NCBI RefSeq assembly: GCF_004359215.1
Contig: NC_090617.1
Span: 2,664,725-2,728,724, forward strand
Length of the DNA: 64,000 bases
From: Bremia lactucae
Taxonomy: Eukaryota; Oomycota; Peronosporomycetes; Peronosporales; Peronosporaceae
Direction: 5' to 3'
In this document: in pieces, positions 10,088-20,689 of the stretch
Numbering within the stretch: position 1 is the stretch's first letter
Layout of the letters: the number at the start of each line of letters is the position of its first letter
The notes under the pieces: model-generated
What the model saw: only the letters and a program-made list of their open reading frames with translations
What the model was told of the DNA's origin: nothing
The model's database searches: none
Position numbers and translations under genes: made by a program

Positions 10088-10296
10088 TGTAGACAGGTGC
10101 TACTATAGCAGCCACGCTCTACTTACGCACACACCTTTAGGCACAGTGAGAAGGCGGTTTGACCGTCTTCTCACACGTGCAGTGAGATTGTTGGTGGGCC
10201 CCTAAGCGACCTCACCCAACGAGCTAAGTACTTTAGTACAAGTGTCGTCACGGAAGCGGTAATCCGTCTTCACGTGCGCACTTCTTAAGTTGAAAG
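10088..10296 (-). repeat. Truncated LTR2 fragment
   Basis: Starts TGTAGACAGG and follows the LTR2 sequence (CCACGCTCTACTTA, CTAAGTACTTTAGT) for about 210 bp. It then stops exactly where a second LTR2 begins. It is more diverged from the neighbouring copy than that copy is from 1130-1640. Confidence 0.75.
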
Positions 10297-10807
10297 TGTA
10301 GGCGGGCACGTCGTAATGCGGCCACGCTCTACTTAGACACACACCCTAGCACAGCGAGGAAGCGGTTTAACCAGCTTCTCTTGCGTGCAGTGAGGTGGTT
10401 GTGGTGGGCGCGTTAGCGACTCACTCAACGCACTAAGTACTTTGGTTAAGTGTCTTCACGAAAGCGGCAATCCGGCTCCTCGTGCGCACTTACCAAGTAG
10501 GAAGTAGTTTTCAGACTGAATTGTAGTTAATCGTATAAAATATAAATACCTATTTTTACCAATTAAAATCTCATCTCTATAGATAACGCTCAATATGCAT
10601 GCGAGCGTATCTTTTTAGATACCTCGCGTAACGGATGACGCTAGGCGTCAGCTATGTGCATCACGTACACAAGGGTTGGTCACAAATGTGAATTACACCA
10701 TAGTGCTGGGTCAAATTACTTAAATTTAGTAATTGACTATCCCTTTAAGTACACCAAGTGTACTTAACGGGGACTGTGTAACATTAGGGCAACTTTAGCC
10801 CGTTAAA
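10297..10807 (-). repeat. LTR2 copy inside the hAT gene
   Basis: Near-identical to 1130-1640. Its right end abuts the hAT coding fragment 10808-10924, so this LTR truncates the transposase frame. The left end abuts a broken LTR2. It could be a solo LTR or the remnant of a larger element. Confidence 0.8.
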
Positions 10808-10924
10808 ATAGGCTTCAAAGTCAAGGTATTCTTCCATCACAGATACCTCATCGAGCCCAAAATTGACATCCTCAAGCTCCTCACATAATGGCTTCGAGGC
10901 AGTTTCTTGATTGTCAGTTATCTC
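10808..10924 (-). pseudogene. hAT transposase C-terminal segment, downstream of element B insertion
   Basis: On the minus strand, 39 codons continue the hAT frame from 14045 once element B and one copy of ATCTC are removed (join ...DDDETEI-TDNQETASK). It is acidic and ends at the LTR2 boundary. This piece proves that element B inserted into the hAT gene. Confidence 0.8.
10920..10924. other. Target-site duplication of element B, left copy (ATCTC)
   Basis: ATCTC directly precedes LTR start TGTAACGGGG. The same ATCTC follows the other LTR at 14045-14049. A 5-bp duplication is normal for gypsy integration. Confidence 0.85.
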
Positions 10925-11295
10925 TGTAACGGGGCACTACTGACTTGTACTGCTTCAGTACAAAACCACTTCGCTCTGCCTCAGTGCTAGTGGTGAAATG
11001 AAGGCTAATTAATTAGCGGTATTTATATAATTAAGTTCTTCTTGTCTATCTACTTAACACTAACTTAATTATAATCTAATACAAAACATGTACTAAAAGT
11101 CTTATCTGTCTTTCCCTTTGCGCGCGTCCAGCGCTGACTGGACCGCGGAGAAAGTAGATATAATGGTCTATATCTACCAATGGATAAGCTTATAGAATAT
11201 TTCCATGTGAAGTAATATTCTCCGAATTTTGTCTACCTTTTAGATAATGTATTAACTAACAGTGTTAATTTCATGTAACGATACACCCCGTTACA
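10925..11295 (-). repeat. LTR1, 3' LTR of element B (371 bp)
   Basis: Perfect TGTAACGGGG/CCCCGTTACA termini. It carries the same ~65-bp internal deletion as 1758-2128. The 5' LTR of the same element is full length, so the deletion arose after insertion or came through recombination. Confidence 0.9.
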
Positions 11296-11404
11296 CCACC
11301 CCTCCCTTAACCGACAATCACTCTGACTGTCATTGGGAAGAGTGGTCACTATAAGACCACTTAATTAAAAACGATATTGATTGGTCAGAAAAACATTCTA
11401 TCGC

Positions 11405-12101
11405 ATGGTTAACAAGTCCATGCGGTATGCGAATAGTGCGGCGCCTTCGGCTGCGATTCATGCAGCCGCGGGCGACGCATTAATTCCTTCTGCGGCAGAC
11501 GTTCCGTCTGCCGTAGTGTCATCTTCTCCCGCAATTCTAAATGTTGCGAAAGAACGTGGTGATACACCACAAGAATGCGACCCCACTTTGGACGTCGACT
11601 ACAATTGCGAGTCGGACGAAATTTCCGACTCGGGGAGAACAGAACAGCCACCTGATCATCGTTAGCCGGCTGACTATGAGCCTTGGAATGAGGGGGCTCA
11701 TCCTTTCTAGACGTGCTGGTAGCATTTGCTACAGCATGTTCGGTTCCGACGATGAGGTGATTTCTCATCGCCGGTACCGTCTCCCGTCCCGTCACCCGCA
11801 CATATTTCTGTGTGGTGATGACGATGGCATAAGCTATCGTAATAAAAGTTCGTGTGGTACCCCTGCTTCAGTGGGTACCACTCAGGGGAGCGTAGACACT
11901 AAAATGTATCGTCTTGCCCCTGAGAAGAAGCCGTGGCTTTTGCCCGAGCAGCTTATTAATAGCTTGTCTGGAGAGACTACTCCTCACAATAAATATCCCT
12001 TATTTATTGCGACAAAGCTACATGGCCTAGTTCCCAGCGCAAATAATTTTCGCGCTGAGGAAGATTTTCATCTCGATGCTTTTCTTCAGTATCGATGGTA
12101 A
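11405..12101 (+). pseudogene. Antisense open frame of element B
   Basis: Same sequence as 2238-2934, with a start MVNKSMRYANSA and the same frame change near 11665. It lies on the strand opposite to gag-pol, between the polypurine tract and the chromodomain. No domain was recognised; see element A. Confidence 0.5.
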
Positions 12102-12392
12102 GTGGCAACAATAAGTGAGATAAAGTCTCGCTGATGCAAGCCTGGAGCGCGTTCATTCGCAATGTTTAAAGACATTGGACGCGAAGCCTGGCTTTAAAGA
12201 CGTAACGGATTCGCGTTAAGCTTGAGATACGAACTCCAACCGGTGCAAGGTATAAATTGCATCGATTGTAAAGTGAGGCAGGACTTCCATGCCTCACGTT
12301 GGGTGATCCTTGTCCGTGTTGTGTTGACAACACGAAACGAGTAAAAGAAGATGTGTATTCCCTTTCTTCGCCCTGGGGAAGGGCTCGCATCT

Positions 12393-12941
12393 CTATCGAG
12401 ATGCGCGATGCGATTGACGTTTTGCAATCGATTTACATGCGCCAGGGGCGCGTGTTTTCCGATAAACCTTCTGATCCATCGGATTGGTTTTTTTATACTG
12501 ACGGACGATGCCCTGAACGTCAACAATCAGCTGGGAACGGGGCTCCCATTTGCCGCGCCAGCGAACAAGGTAACTCGTTCGCTGCCACTTCACATCACGG
12601 CGGTTTTGGATACGTTGCACAAGGAAACGTTGACCACCGTGGGAATCCACTAATGGTTGTGGCGGAGGTGGGAAAATTAGATCCGACCCATGTGTCGGAT
12701 CTAGAGTCGAAGATCGACAAACTAGATCGCTTCCTCCATGATCTGGATGAGGGACTTGATCACGAGGGCGGTAAGCGTCGCTCATTAGAGCAGACGGTGC
12801 AGGCTCACTATGTCGAACGGGATTCCAACCGTTCGAAGAGCGCGTTCTCCATGTTGGAGTACGAACGGAATTATCACGCTCTTCGTTATGAGCTGTCGTC
12901 AGCTCATCGCAATTTCGAGGATCTTCGGGCGTGAACATCAC
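12393..12941 (-). pseudogene. Chromodomain region of element B fused to gag
   Basis: A 182-codon frame whose first residues (MMFT) come from gag sequence and the rest from the pol C-terminus, including the chromodomain YLVRWRGKWEPRSQ. The junction at 12930 marks the internal deletion of pol. Confidence 0.75.
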
Positions 12942-13556
12942 GCTTGCCTTGCTTGAGCTTCAGAAGCTCTGATCGAGCTCTGAACTCAGCTCTATGCAGT
13001 TCAAACGTCTGTTTGAGCCAGGCTTAAAAGCCTCTAGCGACGCAAAGACATATTTGTCGCGCAACTTAAGGCCTAATGCCCAAGTTTTGTCGCGACCTGC
13101 CAAATTTGACTGAGCAAATGCGACTTGCATTTGCTCGTCGACGATGTGACGAGCCCTTGTGACATCGTTCAACTCGACAATTCATCTCAAGAGGGATTCT
13201 TCTTCGACTTCTCTATACTTCGAGATGTTAATCTTTAAGGTTTCTGGACGACGCGTGGGCGGTATCCCAGGTACAGGGGTCTGTACCTGTTGTAACCTCA
13301 ACAGCTCTGCCTGTTGAGAGCCTTGCTGATTCAGCAAGGCTACATTCTCCTTCGCCTCGTCAAGTTCATGTTGTATGAACTTGGAGATGGCTGAATGGAG
13401 GGCATCTCTGTCCAAATTGGACAGCATTTCCAAGATTGCATCGTTTCCTACGGTCGAACTCATTCGTTCAACCACACTCCTTTCTATATCACTTAGCAAG
13501 GAGTAGCTACCACGCGAAACGTGATGCGTATTTCCATTATCATATAACATATCCAT
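12942..13556 (-). pseudogene. gag N-terminal part of element B
   Basis: Begins MDMLYDNGNTHHVSRG at 13556 and stays open to 13182 (124 codons), with the coiled stretch QQGSQQAELLRLQQVQ and ETLKINISKY. Homology continues in broken frames to 12942. This is the best-preserved LTR1-family gag N-terminus here. Confidence 0.75.
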
Positions 13557-13607
13557 GTTAGATGATTGGAACTGTGGTCCTTGGACGGACTACAAAGTGC
13601 TACTAGG

Positions 13608-14044
13608 TTTAAAGGGGCACAACTGACTTGTACTGCTTCAGTGCAAGTCCACTTCGCACTGCCTCAGTGCAAGTGGTGCCTCACGTCACTTCACGTTCAC
13701 TAGTACGTTCAGAGGTAGACTCTCATTAAAACACTTGCTGTAAAGAGGATAATCAACAGCTGTATTAATATAATTAAAAAATTTCGTTCTATCTACTTAA
13801 TACTACCTTAATTATAATCTAATACAAAACATGTAATTAAGTCGTATCTGCCTTTCTCTTTGCGTGCGTGCAGCGTTGACTGGACCGCGGAGAAAGTAGA
13901 TATAATGGTCTATATCTACCAATGGGTAAGCTTTTAGTACATTTCCATGTAAAGTAATATTCTCCGAATATTATCTACCTTTTAGATAATATATAATTAA
14001 CAACCTTAAAGTGTTAATTTCATGCAACGATACACCCCGTTACA
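13608..14044 (-). repeat. LTR1, 5' LTR of element B (437 bp)
   Basis: Starts TTTAAAGGGG (mutated TGTAACGGGG), ends CCCCGTTACA, then ATCTC. On the minus strand it is followed by CCTAGTAGCACTTTGTAG, the primer-site-like sequence. Confidence 0.9.
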
Positions 14045-15145
14045 ATCTCAGTTTCATCATCATCAAAAATTCCAATTGAAGAACATTCAATTTCAGTGGT
14101 AGGTACTAATTTTCTTTTTCGGTCTTTGGCCTTCTTCTTTCTACCAGCCTTCCGTTGTAGTTCCTTGCGAAGCTGCTCAAGCATATTAAGGCGGCTAACT
14201 TCAAGGCGATTTCTGGGCGTCGACTTGACAAGCCTCAAACCAGAGAATACCCTCTCACAAGCAGCTACATGGGGCACGATAGAACAAACTTTTAGAGCAA
14301 AACGACGCAATATTGCTGTTTTTCCGGTAAATTCCTGCCAAGATTGACGGACAGATTTCGCTTCTTTGAAAAAATTGGTTTCATCAGAAGGAGTGTCCCC
14401 ATTTTTGTAATTTATCAGTTCATTAAATAAAAGGCCTGTTCCACCTTTGGTGAATTTCCAATTCTTAGCCTGTTCCAAACAAGCTCTTATTTGGCTGTCC
14501 TCATTCATTTTTCTGAAAATGGCCACCTTTTTGAAAGTGGGATTGATGAAAAGGCTGAAGGAATAAATTGGATCAACAAATTCTTCAACTCGCCTTCCAA
14601 CTGCAGCAAGTACGTCTCCTTGTATCCAATGAACCCCACATCCATTTTCAAAATTGTGTGGTGGATGTGGATAAATACTTTTAAAACATCCGATAGACTA
14701 CAGCTTCGAGCTTCAAGGCGGCCAATGGCATCAATGAAATGGCTTAAGAACTTTGATGCTATAAACTAAATAACTAGGCTTGTCAATTAGATCGCTGAGC
14801 CTCGAACATCGTCTTTGCTTAAGCGACTGTAAAACTCGCTGCTCAATCAAGCTGACGGCAGGGTCACGCACCCTTTTCATCTGCTCGCGATGTCTGTGAA
14901 GCTTTTGATCTAACTTCTCAATATATGGCGACAACGAATCAGCTACTTATGCATTTAATTTGCCTTCATACCGATGCAAAAGAACTTACTGCTTATGAAA
15001 GAAACCCGGGCATGTATCTTTTCCCATACATCGGATTTCAATGGCTAGTACATCCTGCTTTTTCTTGGCGAAAGTGCTTTTCATACAGGTCCGAGTTTGT
15101 TTTCATATTTTTGGCCAATCAAATTTCAGGTTGCTTTATATAGCC
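14045..15145 (-). pseudogene. hAT-family transposase, interrupted and frameshifted
   Basis: The best part is 14045-14526: NEDSQIRACLEQAKNWKF, then ALKVCSIVPHVAACERVFSG and LRLVKSTPRNRLEVSRLNML, the hAT dimerisation region that ends these DDE-type transposases. Upstream, in shifting frames, are DPIYSFSLFINPTFKKVAIF, GCGVHWIQGD, FLSHFIDAIGRLEARS, and further up SPYIEKLDQKLHRHREQ and HRYEGKLNA near 14940-14990. At least two frame changes and a stop in the N-terminal part show decay. The C-terminus is cut by element B and resumes at 10808-10924. The tail has a basic stretch RKAGRKKKAKDRKRK. Confidence 0.85.
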
Positions 15146-15675
15146 CTCAAACGGCACTCGGGGTTTTTGGACTTTTATTGAGTTTTGAGTTGAATTGGTT
15201 ATAGGTTTTATTTATCTTTGGTGTAGTTCACAATTAAAAATTTAATGCAACATATCGTGTGTCACGTACTCGAAAAGGGATTCAATTTTACAATATACTA
15301 AATTAAATATAGATTATCGATTTTGGTATTGATCATAACGGGGTCATATTCATTAAGTATTTTCTTGTTGACGATGTCCGTCTAGCTGATCCATCACAAT
15401 CTACAATTCAGTTGAAAGACATTCACAGTTGGAACATATATACGTAGCAAAAATCAAATACAAGTAGCCTGTCGTTGCCCAGCCATAGTGCTTCGTGACT
15501 CCATCAAACAATGGATTTGGTGCAATAACAACCTTCACTAATTTAATTCGGATATAGTCAACAAGATCTGCCCCAAAATGTCGTCTAATTTGTTATATAT
15601 AATCACCTCGATGCCACAATTTATTGCAATCAAAAAGAATAGAAGGCGAGTGGTTTTACTAAAATAAAAATGTCG
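15146..15675. other. Intergenic, nothing recognised
   Basis: AT-rich 530 bp downstream of the FYVE-GAF gene. No open frame or repeat was recognised. Confidence 0.5.
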
Positions 15676-17829
15676 CTACGCACTATCAAGCAATAATGCG
15701 GCTTGGAATTCCAGCACTTGTTTCACCCCTTCCGTCAGAGTAGCCATGAGCGTATATTGCGATTCCGAGATCTCACGAGTTTTGCCTCCCTGCACGCAAC
15801 AAAACGTACCCACAACCACCGTATCATTTTGTCTTGGGCACGCAAGTTTAATTGGAAATCCAAAGTAAAAGCGCAAACCTTGACAACGCACTTGATCCAT
15901 TGCCGCAAAACGAACATCAGCCTCCAAATGTCGAATCAAAAGCGGTTCATTTGTCATCACCGTATGGCCACAAATCGCTTGATCCCGAGGAATTTCAAAT
16001 CCTCGCAACGCCGGGTCCGAAGACGCAATAATAGAACACGCTGTGGCCCCAAACAAAGTCACTACAGCCGCATCGCACTGAAGCTCTTCATGTGCAATCG
16101 TACAAAGCAATGCTAGATCCGGCAGATCCATAACATGCGAAATCATATTTGGATGCATGGCAAGCCACCGTAACCGTGCACTTTCATCCAATGGAACCGG
16201 ATGACGAGCTACAAACTGGACATGTTCCACTTCATCGGCATCTTCCGTACCTTCACTATCGTCGGTATCATCCGAATCATTATTAAAACTCTCGTCACTT
16301 TGATTCGTATACCGCAGTGCATACGAACGCCCATGAGCCCCTGCCAATGGGTAACGATGTTCTTGTTTTTCTTGAAAATCCATTTCAAGTGTCTTTGGTT
16401 TCATTGCGTCTTTAAAATCAATTTCGTTGGAAAAGCCGTATTCGTCAGCCAATTGATTGCATCTTCTTGCAAGTTTTAGATAATCCGTATACGAGTACAT
16501 TGTTTTATCGTGTTTTCGATTCAAAAGGTACTTGATCACTCGAATGACCACAGGGATGTCCTCCTTTGAAGCCGTATCCAGCACTTGACTTAATAGGCGT
16601 GCAATAATCGCACTTGGTGCTTCGGCATTGGGAGAATCGGGCTCGATTCCATTCAACAAAATACTTGTTGGATTTGAAGCACAATAACTATCGTAATCAG
16701 CGTCATCAATGCGCTGCATACAGTGTTCGCATAGACACACGGGGTGACTATACTTGATACGACTGCTTAAAGTATCAAGCGAGTCGCTTGAGAGCGATTC
16801 GTTCCCGACAATACGTACACACTTACTACAGACAAGAAACCCACAGAGTTGACAACGTCGTGGTCCTTGCAATTCATTCAAACGTGGTGGGTTTTGTTTT
16901 AACGAATTCTCAAAAAATGTCCGAAACACTGGAAATCGATGTGTACAACACGCACAACGCGAGTTTCGAGGCTGTACCTTTTGAAGATCCACGAGCACTT
17001 GAGCATCTAATCGTCTTCGACGTACAACCACTTGAAAGTGCTTGAGATTCCGAGCATATTGCATGGCTCGCGCCAAGATGACGCCATTGGATGCTTCGGT
17101 TGCTTCATTCCGGTTTTTTGACGGGACAAACCATCGCAAGGGCGAGACTTTGGTATACAGTGGTGCGGTTGTTGCAATGCTCATACAGAGGGTGACTCGA
17201 ACAAAGTGCGTCAATCGACCGTATTGATTGGTGCTTTGTGACGGGTCCGTTGTCACGAGGTAGAGGGCCGAGAGTCCTTGAATATGGGTGACTTGACCAG
17301 CTTGTGCCTTGCCAATAAAAACATCATCCGGATGCAAGGATGCTACCGACACGGTGAATCCAGGCACGCCTTTCATCGTATGACTCGATTTGAGAGGTTT
17401 GATTGCACTTGCGAAACACCATTGTTCGTGGCGACGTAAGAGATGCCGTTTTGCAAAGGTAGCTGTTCGAACAGACACGTCATTGGCATGATGCACAATG
17501 GCGCCGTAAATGAAGTCTTGTCCAAACAATTCCCGCATGATACATGCGTATTGGTCGCTTGTGGAAGGCACGAGCAACGCTTGCATCTCGTTGAGGGAAC
17601 ACGCAATGACACACGTGACGGTGACAGTCGTGCCGTCATGCGAACGTTCGGTTGTCACGCCTGTGGACTCGGAGCGTCGATACTGAAGCGTCTCAATGTC
17701 AATGCGTGCTGCGGCCTGCGTTGCCACTTCGGCAAGTCGACGGTCGCTTGCGCGCACGTAGCGACGCGGGTTGCTACCCTCTTCTTGCTCCATTACTTTG
17801 GATTTCAATCGACCAAGTGTGTTATTCAA
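15676..17829 (-). CDS. START-like/FYVE-type zinc finger/GAF protein, 717 aa
   Basis: Single-exon protein with an oomycete-type layout. Residues about 30-270 resemble the START-like lipid-binding region common in oomycete FYVE proteins. Residues 292-370 form a Cys-rich FYVE-type finger (CACC, then RRCQLCGFLVCSKC, then CLCEHC), which in the family binds PI3P on endosomes. A Ser/Asp-rich acidic linker lies at about 510-535. Residues about 570-710 form a GAF domain (FEIPRDQAICGHTV, LRFYFGFPI, GTFCCV), a small-ligand sensor fold. The start at 17829 gives full coverage; MEQEEGS twelve codons later is possible. A diverged paralogue is at 31620-33497 on the other strand. Ligand and role are unknown; a membrane-linked signalling function is inference. 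Confidence 0.85.
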   Translation of the reverse strand: MNNTLGRLKSKVMEQEEGSNPRRYVRASDRRLAEVATQAAARIDIETLQYRRSESTGVTTERSHDGTTVTVTCVIACSLNEMQALLVPSTSDQYACIMRELFGQDFIYGAIVHHANDVSVRTATFAKRHLLRRHEQWCFASAIKPLKSSHTMKGVPGFTVSVASLHPDDVFIGKAQAGQVTHIQGLSALYLVTTDPSQSTNQYGRLTHFVRVTLCMSIATTAPLYTKVSPLRWFVPSKNRNEATEASNGVILARAMQYARNLKHFQVVVRRRRLDAQVLVDLQKVQPRNSRCACCTHRFPVFRTFFENSLKQNPPRLNELQGPRRCQLCGFLVCSKCVRIVGNESLSSDSLDTLSSRIKYSHPVCLCEHCMQRIDDADYDSYCASNPTSILLNGIEPDSPNAEAPSAIIARLLSQVLDTASKEDIPVVIRVIKYLLNRKHDKTMYSYTDYLKLARRCNQLADEYGFSNEIDFKDAMKPKTLEMDFQEKQEHRYPLAGAHGRSYALRYTNQSDESFNNDSDDTDDSEGTEDADEVEHVQFVARHPVPLDESARLRWLAMHPNMISHVMDLPDLALLCTIAHEELQCDAAVVTLFGATACSIIASSDPALRGFEIPRDQAICGHTVMTNEPLLIRHLEADVRFAAMDQVRCQGLRFYFGFPIKLACPRQNDTVVVGTFCCVQGGKTREISESQYTLMATLTEGVKQVLEFQAALLLDSA

Positions 17830-19059
17830 TTTTAACCATGTTTCAAGCAGTCAGTTGCAGCACAAATTAAAGTGGGACAACGCGAGTGACTCTCGAGATG
17901 GGCAATTGAGGGCAACATCGAGGAGGCTTTTGCTACAGGATTTCTTCTATCCAGTCGTAATTCATTCAAGATCTGCAGGAAATTCATAAAATAGAGAGAG
18001 TTTGGGCAAATCGTAGGCACTGATGCGATAAAAGTGAAGGCGCATGCATTTAACTGGACGAGAGCGATGGATACGTCATCAGTCCTTTATCTATGTGGTA
18101 TGTCGTGGCCGCGAGCCCACATGCCGTACGATAGACACTGGCGAAATTGCGCATGGCAGCTAAAGCTCTAATTTTTCGCGATTAGACCTTGATTTAGGTA
18201 ATTGGGGGAAGATCTCAAAAAAGAGAATTTAGGACCATTACGGGGTACTTTGCGAGCTCGGCCACTAGGTGAAGGGTTGCTGCGAGGGATGCCTATTGTT
18301 GCGTGGGCGGTAAAACCACATATGTACAGCAAGTGCTACTCCACGACATGCACTTCCCTTTTGCCTTTACGAAATGCAACTCCAGTCCCTGACCTCTTAG
18401 AAATTTTTGCTCAAAAATATTTGGATGTTTTTATAAATGATTCTTTGCAAAGGTTTCAGACGTTGAGTCGCTTTTGCGATTGAGAAGGAAGACTTCGTGC
18501 TTCGGGCGCGCTTGCCTTTAGAATTCTCCGACTGTATCGTATTTTGTCAGATGAGCAGCAAAAATAGTTCCAAATGCATCGAACAGCTGGAGACATTTTG
18601 TTCGAAATTGTGTTTGAAGCGAGTCGGTTCAAATTTTCACATTTCTTAACCTTTCTTTGAAGATCGGTAGTTGTTCACATTGTTTTTGTGCGCCAGTTCA
18701 TTAGCGCAAAAAAGGTTTTAGCTGTAATAACTTCGCGCACGTGGACATTACTACAGTAGCCGATAACTAACACATCAGCGTAGAAGCATGGATTGCAGTC
18801 TTCTCATTAATGGACCTACGAGCCGTGGAATAGATTAAGACGAGCTTGAGGCTTTCAGCTGGAAGTCGTCCTGGAGATCCGTAAACGAGCGAGAACGACC
18901 TTTCTGTATTTTTATCGTTCGATGTAAGACCTCAAATACGTTTATGAAGCTTAAATTTACTTAGGGGCCGGTATAGCCACACCCCCTCCCCGTCCGTATT
19001 GAACTAAAATGTCAAATGTAATATTTTCACTGTATGAGGTGAGAAAAAGCGTATAGCGC
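17830..19059. other. Intergenic, 1.2 kb, nothing recognised
   Basis: 5' side of the FYVE-GAF gene. A 93-codon frame at 18202-18483 shows no motif. No repeat was recognised before the LTR1 fragment at 19060. Confidence 0.5.
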
Positions 19060-19324
19060 GAGTGTCGTCACATGATTAACACTTAAAGGTTTTAAATAAT
19101 ATATTATCTAAAAGGTAGAAAATTTTTAAGAAAATATTACTTTACATTGTAATATTCGGAAAACGTATCTATTGCTCCGCGGTCCAGTCAGCACTGGACG
19201 CGCGCAAAGAGAGAGACATACAGTATAAGACTTTCTTACATGTTTTGTATTAGTTTGAAATTAAGTTAGTTTTAAATAGGTAAAACAGAAGAACTTAATT
19301 ATATTACATACAGTTTAGTTTTAA
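19060..19324 (+). repeat. Truncated LTR1 fragment, opposite orientation to its neighbour
   Basis: From about ATTAACACTTAAAGGTTTT to CAGTTTAGTTTTAA this follows the reverse complement of the LTR1 family. It stops exactly at the start of the next LTR (19325), so it was cut by that insertion or rearrangement. Confidence 0.75.
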
Positions 19325-19764
19325 TGTAACGGGACACTTCTGACTTGTACTGCTTCAGTAGATACAAGTCCACTTCGCACTGCCTCAGTTCGAGTGGTGC
19401 CTCACGTCACGTCACGTACACTAGTGCGTGCAGAGGAAGACTCTTCAAAACACGTGCTTTAAAGAGGGTTAATTAAAACTGCATTAATATACTTTAGTTC
19501 TTCTATTCTATCTACTTAATACTAACTTGATTATAATCTAATAAAAACATGTACTAAAAGTTTTATCTGTCTTTCCCTTTGCGCGCGTCCAGCGCTGACT
19601 GAACCGCGGAGAAAGTAGATATAATGGTCTATATCTACCAATGGATAAGCTTTTAGAGTATTGCCATGTAAAGTAATATTCTCCAAATATTATCCACCTT
19701 TTAGATAATATATTGATTAACAACCTTTAAGTGTTAATTTCATGTAACGATACACCCCGTTTCA
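19325..19764 (-). repeat. LTR1, left end of the fold-back (440 bp)
   Basis: Begins TGTAACGGGA and ends CCCCGTTTCA, followed by TCACCCCTCCCTTAAA, the inverted polypurine tract. Confidence 0.85.
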
Positions 19765-19801
19765 TCACCCCTCCCTTAAACGACAATCACTCTGACTGTC
19801 A

Positions 19802-20640
19802 TTGGGACGCTGCATGAAGTGCGCCTTCGGCTGCAATTCATGCAGCTGCGGGCAACGCATGAATTTCTTCTGCGGCAGACGTTCCGTCTGCCGTAGTGTC
19901 ATCTTCTCCCGCAATTCTAAATGTTGCGAAGAACGTGGTGATACACCACAAGAATGCGACCCCACTTTGGACGTCGACTACAATTGCGAGTCGGACGAAA
20001 TGTCCGACGGGGAGAACAGAACAGCCACCTGATCATCGTCAGGCGGCTGACTATGAGCCTTGGAATGAGGGGGCACATCCTTCCCAGACGTGCTGGTAGC
20101 ATTTGCTACAGCATGTTCGGTTCCGACGATGAGGTGATTTCTCATCGCCGGTACCATCTCCCGTCCCGTCACCCGCACATATTTCTGTGTGTGGTGATGA
20201 CGATGGCGTAAGCCATCGTAATAAAAGTTTTTGTGGTACCCCTGCTTCAGTGGGTACCACTCATGGGAGCGTAGACACTAAAATGTCTCGTCTTGCCCCT
20301 GAGAAGAAGCCGTGGCTTTTGCCCGAGCAGCTAATTAATAGCTTGTCTGGAGAGACTACTCCTCACAATAAATATCCCTTATTTATTGCGACAAAGCTAC
20401 ATGGCCTTGTTCCCAGCGCAAATAATTTTCGCGCTGAGAAAGATTTTCATCTCGATGCTTTTCTTCAGCATCGATGGTATAGTGGCAACAATAAGTGAGA
20501 TAAAGTCTCGCTGATGCAAGCCTGGAGCGCGTTCATTCGCAATGTTTAAAGACATTGAACGCGAAGCCTGTCTTCAAGCACTTAAGGCAATTCGCGTTAA
20601 GTTTGAGAAACGAACTCCAACCGGTGCTAGGTATAAGACA
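19802..20640 (+). pseudogene. Antisense-frame remnant, left arm of fold-back
   Basis: Homologous to 2238-3080. Readable pieces include PEKKPWLLPEQLINSLSG and KLHGLVPSANNFRAE near 20280-20440. Further along, DIEREACLQALKAIRVKFEKR (20545-20620) is open here but broken in element A. That makes this copy useful for seeing the C-terminal part of the antisense frame. The N-terminal part is rearranged. Confidence 0.5.
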
Positions 20641-20677
20641 TCCCTTTCTTCGCCCTGGGGAAGGGCGAAGAAAGGGA
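20641..20677. repeat. Perfect 16-bp hairpin at the centre of the fold-back
   Basis: TCCCTTTCTTCGCCCT, loop GGGGA, AGGGCGAAGAAAGGGA. It marks the exact turn-around point between the two arms. Confidence 0.9.
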
Positions 20678-20689
20678 ATAAACATTCTC

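Larger units (their letters stand above)
10296..12930 (+). repeat. 2.63-kb direct duplication, copy 2 (inferred source)
   Basis: Partner of 1129-3763. Here the LTR1 inside it has matching target-site duplications and the hAT fragment joins the rest of the hAT gene, so this is the inferred original context. Confidence 0.85.
10925..14044 (-). mobile_element. Element B: LTR1 gypsy element inserted in a hAT gene, pol deleted
   Basis: LTRs at 10925-11295 and 13608-14044 with a matching ATCTC duplication mark a genuine insertion. Inside, minus strand, gag N-terminus (13556 down to about 12940) is fused directly to the chromodomain region (12930 down to 12393), so protease, RT, RNase H and the integrase core are missing. 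The antisense frame and polypurine tract follow. The element is non-autonomous. Confidence 0.9.

Noticed and set aside
18202..18483. 93-codon plus-strand frame
   Set aside because: No motif or signal; within AT-rich intergenic sequence.
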